Position numbers and translations under genes: made by a program
The notes under the pieces: generated by a model
What the model saw: only the letters and a program-made list of their open reading frames with translations
Told to the model about the DNA's origin: nothing
Database searches by the model: none
Part shown: positions 43,844-51,589 of the stretch, in pieces
Layout of the letters: the number at the start of each line of letters is the position of its first letter
How positions within the stretch are numbered: the stretch's first letter is position 1
Source of the DNA: Pedobacter cryoconitis
Lineage (GTDB): Bacteria; Bacteroidota; Bacteroidia; Sphingobacteriales; Sphingobacteriaceae
Direction: 5' to 3'
Length of the DNA: 64,000 bases
Assembly: GCA_019352875.1 (NCBI GenBank)
Contig: JAAAFW010000004.1
Location: 62,001-126,000 of the forward strand

Positions 43844-44946
43844 ATAAATTTCTGTCCGAATATGGACTTAACGTCTGCTACAATTTGTTTAACACTTTGC
43901 TCTTCTGTTCTAGGACAGATTAACAACGTATTATTCGATTCCACAACAATATAATCATGTAAACCCTGCAGGATAACCAGTTTATCCTCAGGGACATTGA
44001 CCATGCAATTGGAAGAGTTAAACATCATTACCTGTTCTGATGGTATGACAGCATTGCCCACGTAATCTTTCTCGGCCATATCGTAAATGGATGCCCATGT
44101 TCCAAGATCGGACCAGCCGAAATCTGCAGGTAACACATAAACATTATCCGCCTTCTCCATAATACCGAAATCTATTGAAATATTGGTGCACTGTAAATAA
44201 GCATTTCCAATAAAGTTCTTTTCGTCTGCAGTATTATAGGCTGATGCACCAAGGTGGAAAATTTCATACATTTCCGGAAGATGTTTGCTGAATGCATTAT
44301 TAATTGCTTTGGCCGACCAGATAAAAATACCTGCATTCCAAAGAAAATCACCGCTTTGTACAAAAGATCTTGCCAGTTCTATATTCGGCTTTTCAGTGAA
44401 TATTTTAACTTTATGAATTTCAGGATCCTTTTCCAGGGTTTGTTCTACGTACTGTATATAACCATATCCAGTGTCTGGACGGCTTGGCTTTATACCTAGT
44501 GTAATCAAACATTCATTTTCTCTGGCTGCATCGAGTGACTGATTAATTGCAGCTATAAAAGCGTCGATGTTTGAAATCGTATGATCAGATGGAGCAACAA
44601 CTATTGTTGCATTTGGATTAAGTTCGGCTATTTTCATAGAACCATAAGCAACACAAGGTGCAGTGTTACGCATAATCGGTTCGGCCAGAATCTGATTGGC
44701 TTTCAACTCGGGTAGTTGTTCCTTGACTTTATCTATGTAGATCTCATTAGTTACAACAAAAATATTTTCAGCCGGACATATTTTAAGAAATCGTTCGTAA
44801 GTACTTTGAATAAGTGTTTTTCCTACTCCGAAAAAATCAATGAATTGTTTTGGATGTTCAATTCTACTTACAGGCCAGAAGCGGCTTCCGACTCCGCCAG
44901 CCATTATTAATGCGTAATTGTTTGAGTTCATATCGTGGTTAGACAT
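43840..44946 (-). CDS. manC: Mannose-1-phosphate guanylyltransferase
   Basis: A 368-residue nucleotidyltransferase making GDP-mannose. NTP-binding signature ALIMAGGVGSRFWPVSR is at about residues 12-28; VVAPSDHTI and GYGYIQY follow. FTEKPNIELARSF and WNAGIFIWSA belong to the sugar site, with FGWSDLGTWASIYD near the end. The isomerase domain of bifunctional ManC is absent, so it is the short form. It starts three bases after kdsD; a Met five codons later is a possible alternative start. Its stop codon overlaps that of rlmB. Product supplies LPS or exopolysaccharide mannose-derived sugars. Confidence 0.94.
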   Translation of the reverse strand: MSNHDMNSNNYALIMAGGVGSRFWPVSRIEHPKQFIDFFGVGKTLIQSTYERFLKICPAENIFVVTNEIYIDKVKEQLPELKANQILAEPIMRNTAPCVAYGSMKIAELNPNATIVVAPSDHTISNIDAFIAAINQSLDAARENECLITLGIKPSRPDTGYGYIQYVEQTLEKDPEIHKVKIFTEKPNIELARSFVQSGDFLWNAGIFIWSAKAINNAFSKHLPEMYEIFHLGASAYNTADEKNFIGNAYLQCTNISIDFGIMEKADNVYVLPADFGWSDLGTWASIYDMAEKDYVGNAVIPSEQVMMFNSSNCMVNVPEDKLVILQGLHDYIVVESNNTLLICPRTEEQSVKQIVADVKSIFGQKFI

Positions 44947-44949
44947 CGT

Positions 44950-45915
44950 TTAGAGTAATCCTTCGTGAAGAAGGTCGTGCAAATGTAAGATACCAAAATA
45001 GCTATTGTTTTCGGTAACTAATAATTGAGTAATATTAGTTGAACGGATCAGTTCGAATGCTTGTACGGCTAGGGTGTTTTTATCTACCGTCTTAGGAGAT
45101 GAATTCATAATGTCTTTTGCAGTCAGATTCGTAAGATCGGTATATTTTTCTAACATTCTCCGAATGTCTCCATCTGTAATTATTCCGATGATCTGTTCAT
45201 TTTCAACAACAACAGCTGCACCTAAACGGTTTTTACTAATTGTTATAATTACGTCCTTTACCGCGGAATCGGGTGACACAGTGGGTTTTGCATTTTTCAA
45301 AGCAAGATCACCAGCTTTTAGGAACAAGCGTTTGCCTAAAGATCCGCCGGGATGATATTTTGCAAAGTCGTCTGCATTGAAGTCTCTGGCTATCAGTAGG
45401 CTAATTGCTAAAGCGTCACCCAAAGCAAGTTGTGCAGTTGTACTGGTTGTGGGGGCGAGGTTATTAGGGCATGCCTCTTTCTCAACGGTGGTATTGAGAA
45501 TAAAATCGGCCTGTAAAGCCAGCTCAGATTCCAGTTGACCAACCATGCCAATCAGGAGGTTGCCAGCATACTTCAGTAAAGGAATGAGTACCTTAATTTC
45601 AGGTGTATTCCCACTCTTGGAAATGCAGATAACAATATCCTGCTGACGGATCATTCCTAGGTCGCCATGTACTGCATCAGACGCGTGCATAAAACTCGCA
45701 GGAGTACCCGTGGAATTGAAAGTAGCGACAATTTTCTGCGCAATTATTGCACTTTTCCCAATCCCAGTTACGATTACTCGGCCTTCACAGGCTATAATTT
45801 TGGTTACAATCGTGGTAAAATCTTCATTTACATAATCGATAAGTCCAAGGATTGCCTGAGCTTCCATCTGTAAAGTGTTGATCGCCGCACTGATAATTGA
45901 TTTTTTACTTTTCAA
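44950..45915 (-). CDS. kdsD: D-arabinose-5-phosphate isomerase (KpsF/GutQ type), TTG start
   Basis: A 321-residue enzyme converting ribulose 5-phosphate to arabinose 5-phosphate, the first step to KDO. SIS domain: VIVTGIGKSAIIAQKIVATFNSTGTPASFMHASDAVHGDLGMI, ISKSGNTPEI and DALAISLLIARDFNADDFAKYHPGGSLGKRL. Two CBS domains follow from about residue 210. The start is TTG at 45915: an in-frame stop lies two codons upstream, and the next Met (residue 17) would remove the N-terminal helix. A -7 box TAATTTTG lies at complement 45952..45959. Operon with manC. Confidence 0.94.
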   Translation of the reverse strand: MKSKKSIISAAINTLQMEAQAILGLIDYVNEDFTTIVTKIIACEGRVIVTGIGKSAIIAQKIVATFNSTGTPASFMHASDAVHGDLGMIRQQDIVICISKSGNTPEIKVLIPLLKYAGNLLIGMVGQLESELALQADFILNTTVEKEACPNNLAPTTSTTAQLALGDALAISLLIARDFNADDFAKYHPGGSLGKRLFLKAGDLALKNAKPTVSPDSAVKDVIITISKNRLGAAVVVENEQIIGIITDGDIRRMLEKYTDLTNLTAKDIMNSSPKTVDKNTLAVQAFELIRSTNITQLLVTENNSYFGILHLHDLLHEGLL

Positions 45916-45951
45916 AGAGAATTATTTAGTACAATAATGCATTAGTTGATG

Positions 45952-45959
45952 CAAAATTA
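45952..45959 (-). promoter_or_regulatory. -7 box TAATTTTG of the kdsD-manC operon
   Basis: Exact TAnnTTTG on the minus strand, 36 bases upstream of the TTG start, in the gap divergent with recQ. The nearest TTTG upstream (13-base spacer) is too close for a standard -33 box. Confidence 0.45.
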
Positions 45960-46003
45960 TGTTATTTTGAATCAAAAATAGCACTGAATATTTTATACAC
46001 AAA

Positions 46004-48193
46004 ATGGACGTGAAAAAGTCGTTGTTTGACAACCTGCAAACCTTTTTTGGTTTTGACAATTTTAAAGGCGATCAGGAATCAATTATTACCAATGTTCTTG
46101 AGCGCAAAAATACCTTTGTGATTATGCCGACAGGCGGAGGAAAATCCATCTGTTATCAATTACCGGCATTAATGAGTGAAGGTACTGCGATCGTGATATC
46201 ACCGCTAATTGCGCTGATGAAGAACCAGGTGGATCAGTTGAGGGCATTCGGAGGGAGTGATAGTATAGCTCACTTTCTGAATTCTTCCCTGAATAAGTCT
46301 GAAATTGCTCAAGTCAAAAGTGATTTGCTGAATGGTCAGACGAAATTACTATATGTAGCACCGGAATCTTTATCTAAAGCAGATAATATCGAATTCCTGA
46401 AGCTCATCAAAATATCTTTTGTTGCGGTAGATGAAGCCCATTGTATTTCGGAATGGGGACATGATTTTCGTCCGGAGTACCGGAGAATACGCCAGGTGAT
46501 TAGCGGCCTGGGACCAGATATCCCGATTATTGCATTAACTGCAACAGCTACACCCAAGGTACAGCAAGACATTATTAAAAACCTGCAGATGTCTGATGCC
46601 ACTCTTTTTAAATCTTCTTTTAACAGACCAAACCTTTTTTATGAGGTACGTCCTAAACGAGATGTGATTAAAGAGATTATCCGCTACATTAAGTATAACA
46701 CCGGGAAGTCTGGGATTATATACTGCCTGAGCCGTAAGAAGGTTGAGGAAGTGGCTGAGGCACTGAATCTGAATGGAATAAAGGCGCTTCCTTACCATGC
46801 CGGATTGGAACCAAAGGTCAGAGCAGAAACCCAGGATAAGTTTCTGATGGAAGATGCAGAAGTTATTGTCGCTACGATCGCATTTGGAATGGGGATTGAT
46901 AAACCAGATGTTCGGTTTGTTATGCATCACGATATTCCGAAAAGCATGGAGGGATATTATCAGGAAACGGGCCGTGCAGGCAGGGATGGTGGTGAAGGAG
47001 TCTGTATTGCATTTTATGCGCAAAAAGATGTAGACAAGCTAGCTAAATTCATGAAGGATAAACCAGTGGCGGAAAGAGAAATCGGAACGCAGATCCTTAA
47101 AGAAGTAATTGATTATGCTGAATCCGGCGTTTGTCGCAGAAAGCAGATTCTTCATTATTTTGGAGAAAACTTCAATGAGACTGGTTGTGACTGCATGTGT
47201 GATAACTGTAAAAAACCAAAAAAACTATTCGAAGCAGAAGAACAACTTAAAACCGTGTTGACGATGATTGGTCAGATGGGAGAAAAGTTTGACGATGCTC
47301 ATATTCTGAATGTCTTAATGGGGCAGGAAACGGCTCAGACGATTGCCTACGAACACAACAAACTGCAAGAATTTGGGTGGGGGAAATCTGAAGGAGAAAA
47401 TGTTTGGAAATCTGTAATCAGACAGGCTGTTCTGAATAATTTCCTTTCTAAGGATATTGACAATTACGGTTTACTGAAGCTGACCAAATCAGGTAAAGAA
47501 TTCATCGAATTTCCATATAATCTTAAATTCATCCTTAATGAACCTATAGAAAGTTCACCGGATGATGATGAGGATGATGTAAAACATGGAACAGGCACAT
47601 TAGATGTACAGCTTTTACAGTTGCTGAAAGATTTGCGCAAGAAAATTGCGAAGCAGAAAAATGTCCCTCCGTTTGTGGTATTTCAGGATCCGTCACTTGA
47701 AGAAATGTGTACGCACTATCCGATTGCTCCTGATGAATTGAAACAGATTTCTGGAGTGGGAAATGGAAAAGCAATGAAGTTTGGTGCACCTTTCCTGGAA
47801 TTAATTAAAAAATACGTAGCCGATAATGACATTGAACGTCCTATTGATTTAATTATCAAAACACAGGCGAATAAGTCACAGCTAAAAGTTTCTATTATAC
47901 AAAATGTGGACAGACAGATTGGGCTTGAAGATATTGCCAGATCTAAAGGGATCACTTATGATGAAATTCTGAAGGAAATTGAAGCAATTGTTAATTCAGG
48001 AACTAAACTAAACCTGAATTATTTTGTTGATGAGATACTGGATGATGATCGTCAGGATGAAGTTTTTGATTATTTCCGTGCTGCAGAAAATGACTCCATA
48101 GATGCAGCCCTGAAAGATTTGGGAGAAACTGATTACACCCGTGAAGAAATACAATTAATGAGAATTAAGTTCATGTCTGAACTAGGAAATTAA
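46004..48193 (+). CDS. recQ: ATP-dependent DNA helicase RecQ
   Basis: A 729-residue superfamily-2 helicase. Walker A is MPTGGGKSICYQLPAL; DEAHCISEWGHDFRPEYRRI is the DExH box with the RecQ aromatic-rich loop; QETGRAGRDGG is motif VI. The zinc-binding subdomain has the four Cys of CRRKQILHYFGE...CDCMCDNC. An HRDC domain follows (QLLKDLRKKIAKQKNVPPFVVFQDPSLEEM). The remaining 120 residues form a helical, wHTH-like extension, as in the longer RecQ of Bacteroidota. It is followed five bases later by kdsA. Confidence 0.96.
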   Translation: MDVKKSLFDNLQTFFGFDNFKGDQESIITNVLERKNTFVIMPTGGGKSICYQLPALMSEGTAIVISPLIALMKNQVDQLRAFGGSDSIAHFLNSSLNKSEIAQVKSDLLNGQTKLLYVAPESLSKADNIEFLKLIKISFVAVDEAHCISEWGHDFRPEYRRIRQVISGLGPDIPIIALTATATPKVQQDIIKNLQMSDATLFKSSFNRPNLFYEVRPKRDVIKEIIRYIKYNTGKSGIIYCLSRKKVEEVAEALNLNGIKALPYHAGLEPKVRAETQDKFLMEDAEVIVATIAFGMGIDKPDVRFVMHHDIPKSMEGYYQETGRAGRDGGEGVCIAFYAQKDVDKLAKFMKDKPVAEREIGTQILKEVIDYAESGVCRRKQILHYFGENFNETGCDCMCDNCKKPKKLFEAEEQLKTVLTMIGQMGEKFDDAHILNVLMGQETAQTIAYEHNKLQEFGWGKSEGENVWKSVIRQAVLNNFLSKDIDNYGLLKLTKSGKEFIEFPYNLKFILNEPIESSPDDDEDDVKHGTGTLDVQLLQLLKDLRKKIAKQKNVPPFVVFQDPSLEEMCTHYPIAPDELKQISGVGNGKAMKFGAPFLELIKKYVADNDIERPIDLIIKTQANKSQLKVSIIQNVDRQIGLEDIARSKGITYDEILKEIEAIVNSGTKLNLNYFVDEILDDDRQDEVFDYFRAAENDSIDAALKDLGETDYTREEIQLMRIKFMSELGN

Positions 48194-48198
48194 AACTA

Positions 48199-49017
48199 AT
48201 GATCAATTTCGATATACCACAGTTAAAACATACAGCGTCTGACAATTTCTTTTTGATGGCTGGACCATGTGCGATTGAAAGCGAAGAAATGGCGCTCAGA
48301 ATTGCAGAGAAAATCGTTCAGATAACAGATAAGCTGGAAATCCCGTACATTTTTAAAGGTTCATACCGTAAGGCCAACCGTTCGAAAGGCGATTCTTTTA
48401 CAGGAATTGGAGATGAAAAAGCACTGAAGATCCTTGAAAAAGTAGGGAAAACCTTTGGCGTGCCGACTGTTACGGATATACACGAAAGTCAGGAAGCTGC
48501 GATGGCTGCAGCTTATGTAGATGTTTTGCAAATTCCAGCCTTTCTTTGCCGCCAGACAGATCTACTGATAGCAGCTGCAAAAACGGGGAAAGTTGTCAAT
48601 GTGAAAAAAGGACAATTTCTTTCAGCAGGGTCAATGAAGTTCGCAGTAGAAAAGATTGTATCTGAAGGTAATAATAAGGTGATCCTAACAGACAGGGGTA
48701 ATACATTCGGGTATCAGGATCTAATCGTCGATTATCGTGGTATTCCTGAGATGAAAGCTTTTGATGTTCCTGTTGTAATGGATGTTACTCATTCTTTACA
48801 GCAACCTAATCAGAGCACCGGTGTAACAGGTGGAAAGCCACAGTTGATAGAGACCATTAGTAAAGCAGCTATTGCTGTAGGCGCAGATGGTTTGTTTATT
48901 GAAACACACCCTGACCCTGCAAATGCTAAATCTGATGGTGCTAATATGCTGCAGATTGACTTATTGGAAGATTTACTGGTCAAATTGATCAGAATCCGAA
49001 AAGCAGTAAATTATTAA
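48199..49017 (+). CDS. kdsA: 3-deoxy-8-phosphooctulonate synthase
   Basis: A 272-residue TIM-barrel enzyme condensing arabinose 5-phosphate with phosphoenolpyruvate to KDO 8-phosphate. Motifs: MAGPCAIESEEMA, FKGSYRKANRSKGDSFTGIGDEKAL, QIPAFLCRQTDLL, NVKKGQFLSAGSMKFA and DVTHSLQQPN. The Asn of VNVKKGQF rather than Cys near the metal site points to the metal-independent form, though this needs checking. It lies five bases after recQ, and kdsD, the previous pathway step, is divergent on the other side of recQ. Confidence 0.96.
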   Translation: MINFDIPQLKHTASDNFFLMAGPCAIESEEMALRIAEKIVQITDKLEIPYIFKGSYRKANRSKGDSFTGIGDEKALKILEKVGKTFGVPTVTDIHESQEAAMAAAYVDVLQIPAFLCRQTDLLIAAAKTGKVVNVKKGQFLSAGSMKFAVEKIVSEGNNKVILTDRGNTFGYQDLIVDYRGIPEMKAFDVPVVMDVTHSLQQPNQSTGVTGGKPQLIETISKAAIAVGADGLFIETHPDPANAKSDGANMLQIDLLEDLLVKLIRIRKAVNY

Positions 49018-49036
49018 TAATACGACTGTATTTCAG

Positions 49037-49065
49037 CCCGGTCTGCCTCCAGACCGGGTTTTTTT
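49037..49065 (+). terminator. Intrinsic terminator after kdsA
   Basis: Stem CCCGGTCT (49037..49044) / AGACCGGG (49051..49058), six-base loop, then a T run from 49059. The end of the recQ-kdsA transcript. Confidence 0.9.
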
Positions 49066-49089
49066 ATGCGCAAGGTTGAAAAAGCTATA

Positions 49090-49713
49090 TTACGGAATAT
49101 TCAGGTATTTATGCGTTTGAAGCGAAATTTCCCATTTTGGATTAGCCATTACATATTCTACAATCAATGGCGTTATTTCCTGTGCTTTTGACCATTCTGG
49201 TTGCAAATAGAGTTTGCATCCAGGTGAAACTGTTTCTGCATATTTCTCAGCCCATTCAAAATCACTTTTGTTAAATACAATGACTTTAAGTTCATTTGCG
49301 AATGGAGTAATATCTGGTCTTGGAGCTTTAAATTTCTTTGGAGATAGACAGATCCAGTCCCACTGTCCTGAAAGTGGGTAGGCTCCAGAGGTTTCGATAA
49401 ACGTGAGAATGTTTTTTTCTTTGAGCTTGCCGGTCAGATAATCCAGGTTATAGATCAATGGCTCCCCGCCAGTTATGACGACGGCTTTTCCAGGGAAAGT
49501 TTCTGCTTTGGCGACAATATCGTCCGAAGATGTAAGCGGATGCAATTCTGCATCCCAGCTTTCTTTAACGTCACACCAGTGACAGCCCACATCACATCCT
49601 CCCAGACGAATAAAATATGCAGCTTTACCTGTATTATAACCTTCACCCTGAATTGTGTAGAATTCTTCCATCAATGGAAGTAATGTGCCGTCTGCGGGAA
49701 TATTGTGTGCCAT
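49090..49713 (-). CDS. queE: 7-carboxy-7-deazaguanine synthase (radical SAM)
   Basis: A 207-residue radical-SAM enzyme of queuosine/preQ0 synthesis. The start FYTIQGEGYNTGKAAYFIRLGGC is diagnostic; the cluster ligands are C40-x3-C44-x2-C47 in CDVGCHWC, and VITGGEP binds SAM. It makes 7-carboxy-7-deazaguanine from 6-carboxytetrahydropterin. The usual queC, queD and queF neighbours are not next to it here, but a YhhQ-type precursor transporter lies later in the window. TAACTTTG -7 box is at complement 49724..49731. Confidence 0.95.
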   Translation of the reverse strand: MAHNIPADGTLLPLMEEFYTIQGEGYNTGKAAYFIRLGGCDVGCHWCDVKESWDAELHPLTSSDDIVAKAETFPGKAVVITGGEPLIYNLDYLTGKLKEKNILTFIETSGAYPLSGQWDWICLSPKKFKAPRPDITPFANELKVIVFNKSDFEWAEKYAETVSPGCKLYLQPEWSKAQEITPLIVEYVMANPKWEISLQTHKYLNIP

Positions 49714-49723
49714 AAGAAAGATG

Positions 49724-49731
49724 CAAAGTTA
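49724..49731 (-). promoter_or_regulatory. -7 box TAACTTTG of queE
   Basis: Exact TAnnTTTG on the minus strand, ten bases before the ATG at 49713. A TTTG (complement 49748..49751) lies 16 bases further upstream, slightly shorter than the usual spacer. Confidence 0.5.
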
Positions 49732-49807
49732 ATTAAAATATATACGGCAAACAGGAATTTTTCAAATGCTAAGCAGTTTGAATGTCAAAAAATGTACTTT
49801 AGCTGAT

Positions 49808-50152
49808 ATGAGATCTCTGCGTTGGTACAAACTTGAAATTGAAGTTCCTTCTGAAGATGAATTTATAGTGCCCGTAACAGTTGCTGGTAAAAAGCTATGT
49901 TTAATTCGTCACGGGGGTAAGTTGTATTTAACCCAGCGCAACTGTCCACATGCCGGGGGGCAGCTAAGCGGTGGCTGGTGTAAAGATGGAATGCTTATTT
50001 GTCCATTACACAGGTATGGCTATAACCTGGAGAACGGACGAGGTGCAGAAGGGCAAGGAGACTATATAGATATTTATCCTTTGAAAATAGAAATTGATGG
50101 ATTATATGGCGGGATAAAAGAGAGTCTTTTTAAACGTTTTTTCGGCAGTTAA
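49808..50152 (+). CDS. Rieske-type [2Fe-2S] ferredoxin-like protein
   Basis: A 114-residue single-domain Rieske protein. Cluster ligands are C46-x-H48 (NCPHAGG) and C65-x2-H68 (CPLHRY), spaced by 16 residues. The context GGWCKDGMLICPLHRYGYNLENGRG resembles the ferredoxin subunits of Rieske oxygenases or the small NirD-like proteins. It has no oxygenase partner nearby, so the redox partner is unknown. I prefer the Met at 49808 because TACTTTAG, a near-consensus -7 box (one mismatch), lies just before it at 49795..49802. The longer frame starting at 49766 adds 14 residues of no clear homology. Confidence 0.85.
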   Translation: MRSLRWYKLEIEVPSEDEFIVPVTVAGKKLCLIRHGGKLYLTQRNCPHAGGQLSGGWCKDGMLICPLHRYGYNLENGRGAEGQGDYIDIYPLKIEIDGLYGGIKESLFKRFFGS

Positions 50153-50188
50153 ATGAGGCCTTCATATCATTAACCAAAAGACTTAATA

Positions 50189-50590
50189 CTAAAAAGGTTT
50201 CTCCGCAATGAGCTGGTAAACTGCCGGCAAGTCTGCTTCCGCCCAATCTAGTTCTGCAAGCAGGTCTGGGTCCATCCAACGGGACTGCTGATGAACATGG
50301 AGGGTGTGCAGATACGAGTTCACGCGGCAAATAAAGCAATTAAGTTCAATGAAAAAGTCCGGATACTGATGCTCTATAGTGCAAAAAAGAGAATCTATAC
50401 TAATATCCATTGCTAATTCTTCCTTAATTTCCCTGATAAGTGCTTCTTCGTTTGTTTCACCGGCTTCAACCTTGCCACCAGGGAATTCAAATTTATCGCT
50501 CAGATAGGCATATTCATGTTTGTCACGTTGTACACATAGAATTTTACCCTGATATATAATAATGGCCGCTACTACTTGCAAATTTTTCAA
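50189..50590 (-). CDS. Nudix hydrolase (MutT-like), TTG start
   Basis: A 133-residue Nudix hydrolase. The Nudix box is GGKVEAGETNEEALIREIKEEL, with the catalytic REIKEE; the usual Gly near the box end is Ala. The N-terminus VVAAIIIYQGKILCVQRDK fits the MutT/NUDT1-like group that cleaves oxidised or non-canonical nucleoside triphosphates, but CTP pyrophosphohydrolases share this look. The start is TTG at 50590: the frame opens about 25 bases upstream without ATG or GTG, and there is no internal Met near the beginning. Confidence 0.88.
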   Translation of the reverse strand: MKNLQVVAAIIIYQGKILCVQRDKHEYAYLSDKFEFPGGKVEAGETNEEALIREIKEELAMDISIDSLFCTIEHQYPDFFIELNCFICRVNSYLHTLHVHQQSRWMDPDLLAELDWAEADLPAVYQLIAEKPF

Positions 50591-50816
50591 TTTTTGAAAT
50601 GGTATGATATTTTTCTAAAAATACGAAAGGCTGTCGAGAGTTTAGTGAAGAAGCACCAAAGTTATTCAGATGTAAGATTTCTTTATCCAGACTTTACATT
50701 CAATTTAAAAATTCTGCTGATTTCAAGATTTTTTGATAAACCGGTGGTACAATTTGATTTGCATTTAATCTGTGAATAATATTGCCCTTGTACTTTCGCC
50801 ATTAAATAAATAAGCC

Positions 50817-51449
50817 ATGAAAGACAATAAATTGTTCGTTTTCCTGTTAGCGTTGAGCATCATCCCATTTTTTACGTTCGCAGAAGAAAAATTACCTGCA
50901 AAAAAAGGTGAAGTACAGATTTTGATAGTAGGATTAAACGATAATATCAGGTCTAATTATTATTACGATGCAAGTATTGCAGAGGAAACCGGAATAAATG
51001 CAGATAGCGTTGTGAAGAAATTCAATACAATCATCGCTAAAAATATAGCGGAAGCCCTACCTAAAAGTGCTTGTAAGTTTATTGCGGAGAACAATCAGTC
51101 TACACATGAGGAACTGGCAGATAAAATTGAATTTCACGGAGAGGGTGAGAATTGCAATTCAAGTCTCTCGAAAATTCCTGTGGATACGTATAGGGAAGTG
51201 CTAAACAAAGAGAACGCAAAATATCTCCTGGTTATTAATCAACATTATCTGAAAAGACAGGAGCAGCCAATGCGGACGGTTTTTCATATCGTCAGTTATA
51301 CGTTATATGATCAGGATCAGAAAGAAGTGCTTAATGGTAACCAGTTCTTCACCTCAATGAAACTGGAATCAGCAGAAAAGATCAAACAGATCAGCCGTAA
51401 GAGTACTGCGAAGATTGCGTCTTCGATTGCCCGTACGCTCGAGTTATAA
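50817..51449 (+). CDS. Secreted protein of unknown function
   Basis: A 210-residue protein with a signal peptide (LFVFLLALSIIPFF, cleaved after TFAE). The mature part starts with Lys-rich residues, then KGEVQILIVGLNDNIRSNYYYDASIAEETGI and KYLLVINQHYLKRQEQPMRTVFHIVSYTLYDQDQ, giving the impression of a mixed alpha/beta domain with a closing helix rich in Lys and Ile. It has two Cys (in SACKF and ENCNS) that could form a disulfide. I recognise no family. The start is preceded by a box resembling TACTTTCG (50791..50798). The gene lies upstream of the Oar-like receptor by 140 bases. Confidence 0.7.
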   Translation: MKDNKLFVFLLALSIIPFFTFAEEKLPAKKGEVQILIVGLNDNIRSNYYYDASIAEETGINADSVVKKFNTIIAKNIAEALPKSACKFIAENNQSTHEELADKIEFHGEGENCNSSLSKIPVDTYREVLNKENAKYLLVINQHYLKRQEQPMRTVFHIVSYTLYDQDQKEVLNGNQFFTSMKLESAEKIKQISRKSTAKIASSIARTLEL

Positions 51450-51492
51450 CTAAAGCCAGCTTTTACCGGAGTGCCTATGGCTTAAATGCCAT

Positions 51493-51523
51493 TTTTCCCT
51501 GCTTTTTTCAGGGGCAGGGAAAA
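51493..51523 (+). promoter_or_regulatory. Hairpin in the leader of the Oar-like receptor gene
   Basis: Arms TTTTCCCTGC (51493..51502) and GCAGGGAAAA (51514..51523) with an 11-base loop. No T run follows the right arm, so it is more likely a leader element than a terminator. A similar CCTG/CAGG-type hairpin lies about 75 bases before the other TonB-dependent receptor (near 9563..9591). Confidence 0.4.
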
Positions 51524-51589
51524 CTATGTCCTGACCAGAATAAATCCAATTCCTATAAACACAAACCAAACACAAATTTAAAAACAAAG

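Noticed and set aside
46535..47023. 162-codon minus-strand frame opposite recQ
   Set aside because: Antisense to the conserved helicase motifs, no family resemblance.
50576..50779. 67-codon plus-strand frame between the Nudix gene and the secreted protein
   Set aside because: It overlaps the Nudix start, lies in AT-rich divergent promoter DNA and shows no protein-like pattern beyond hydrophobic AT-coded residues.
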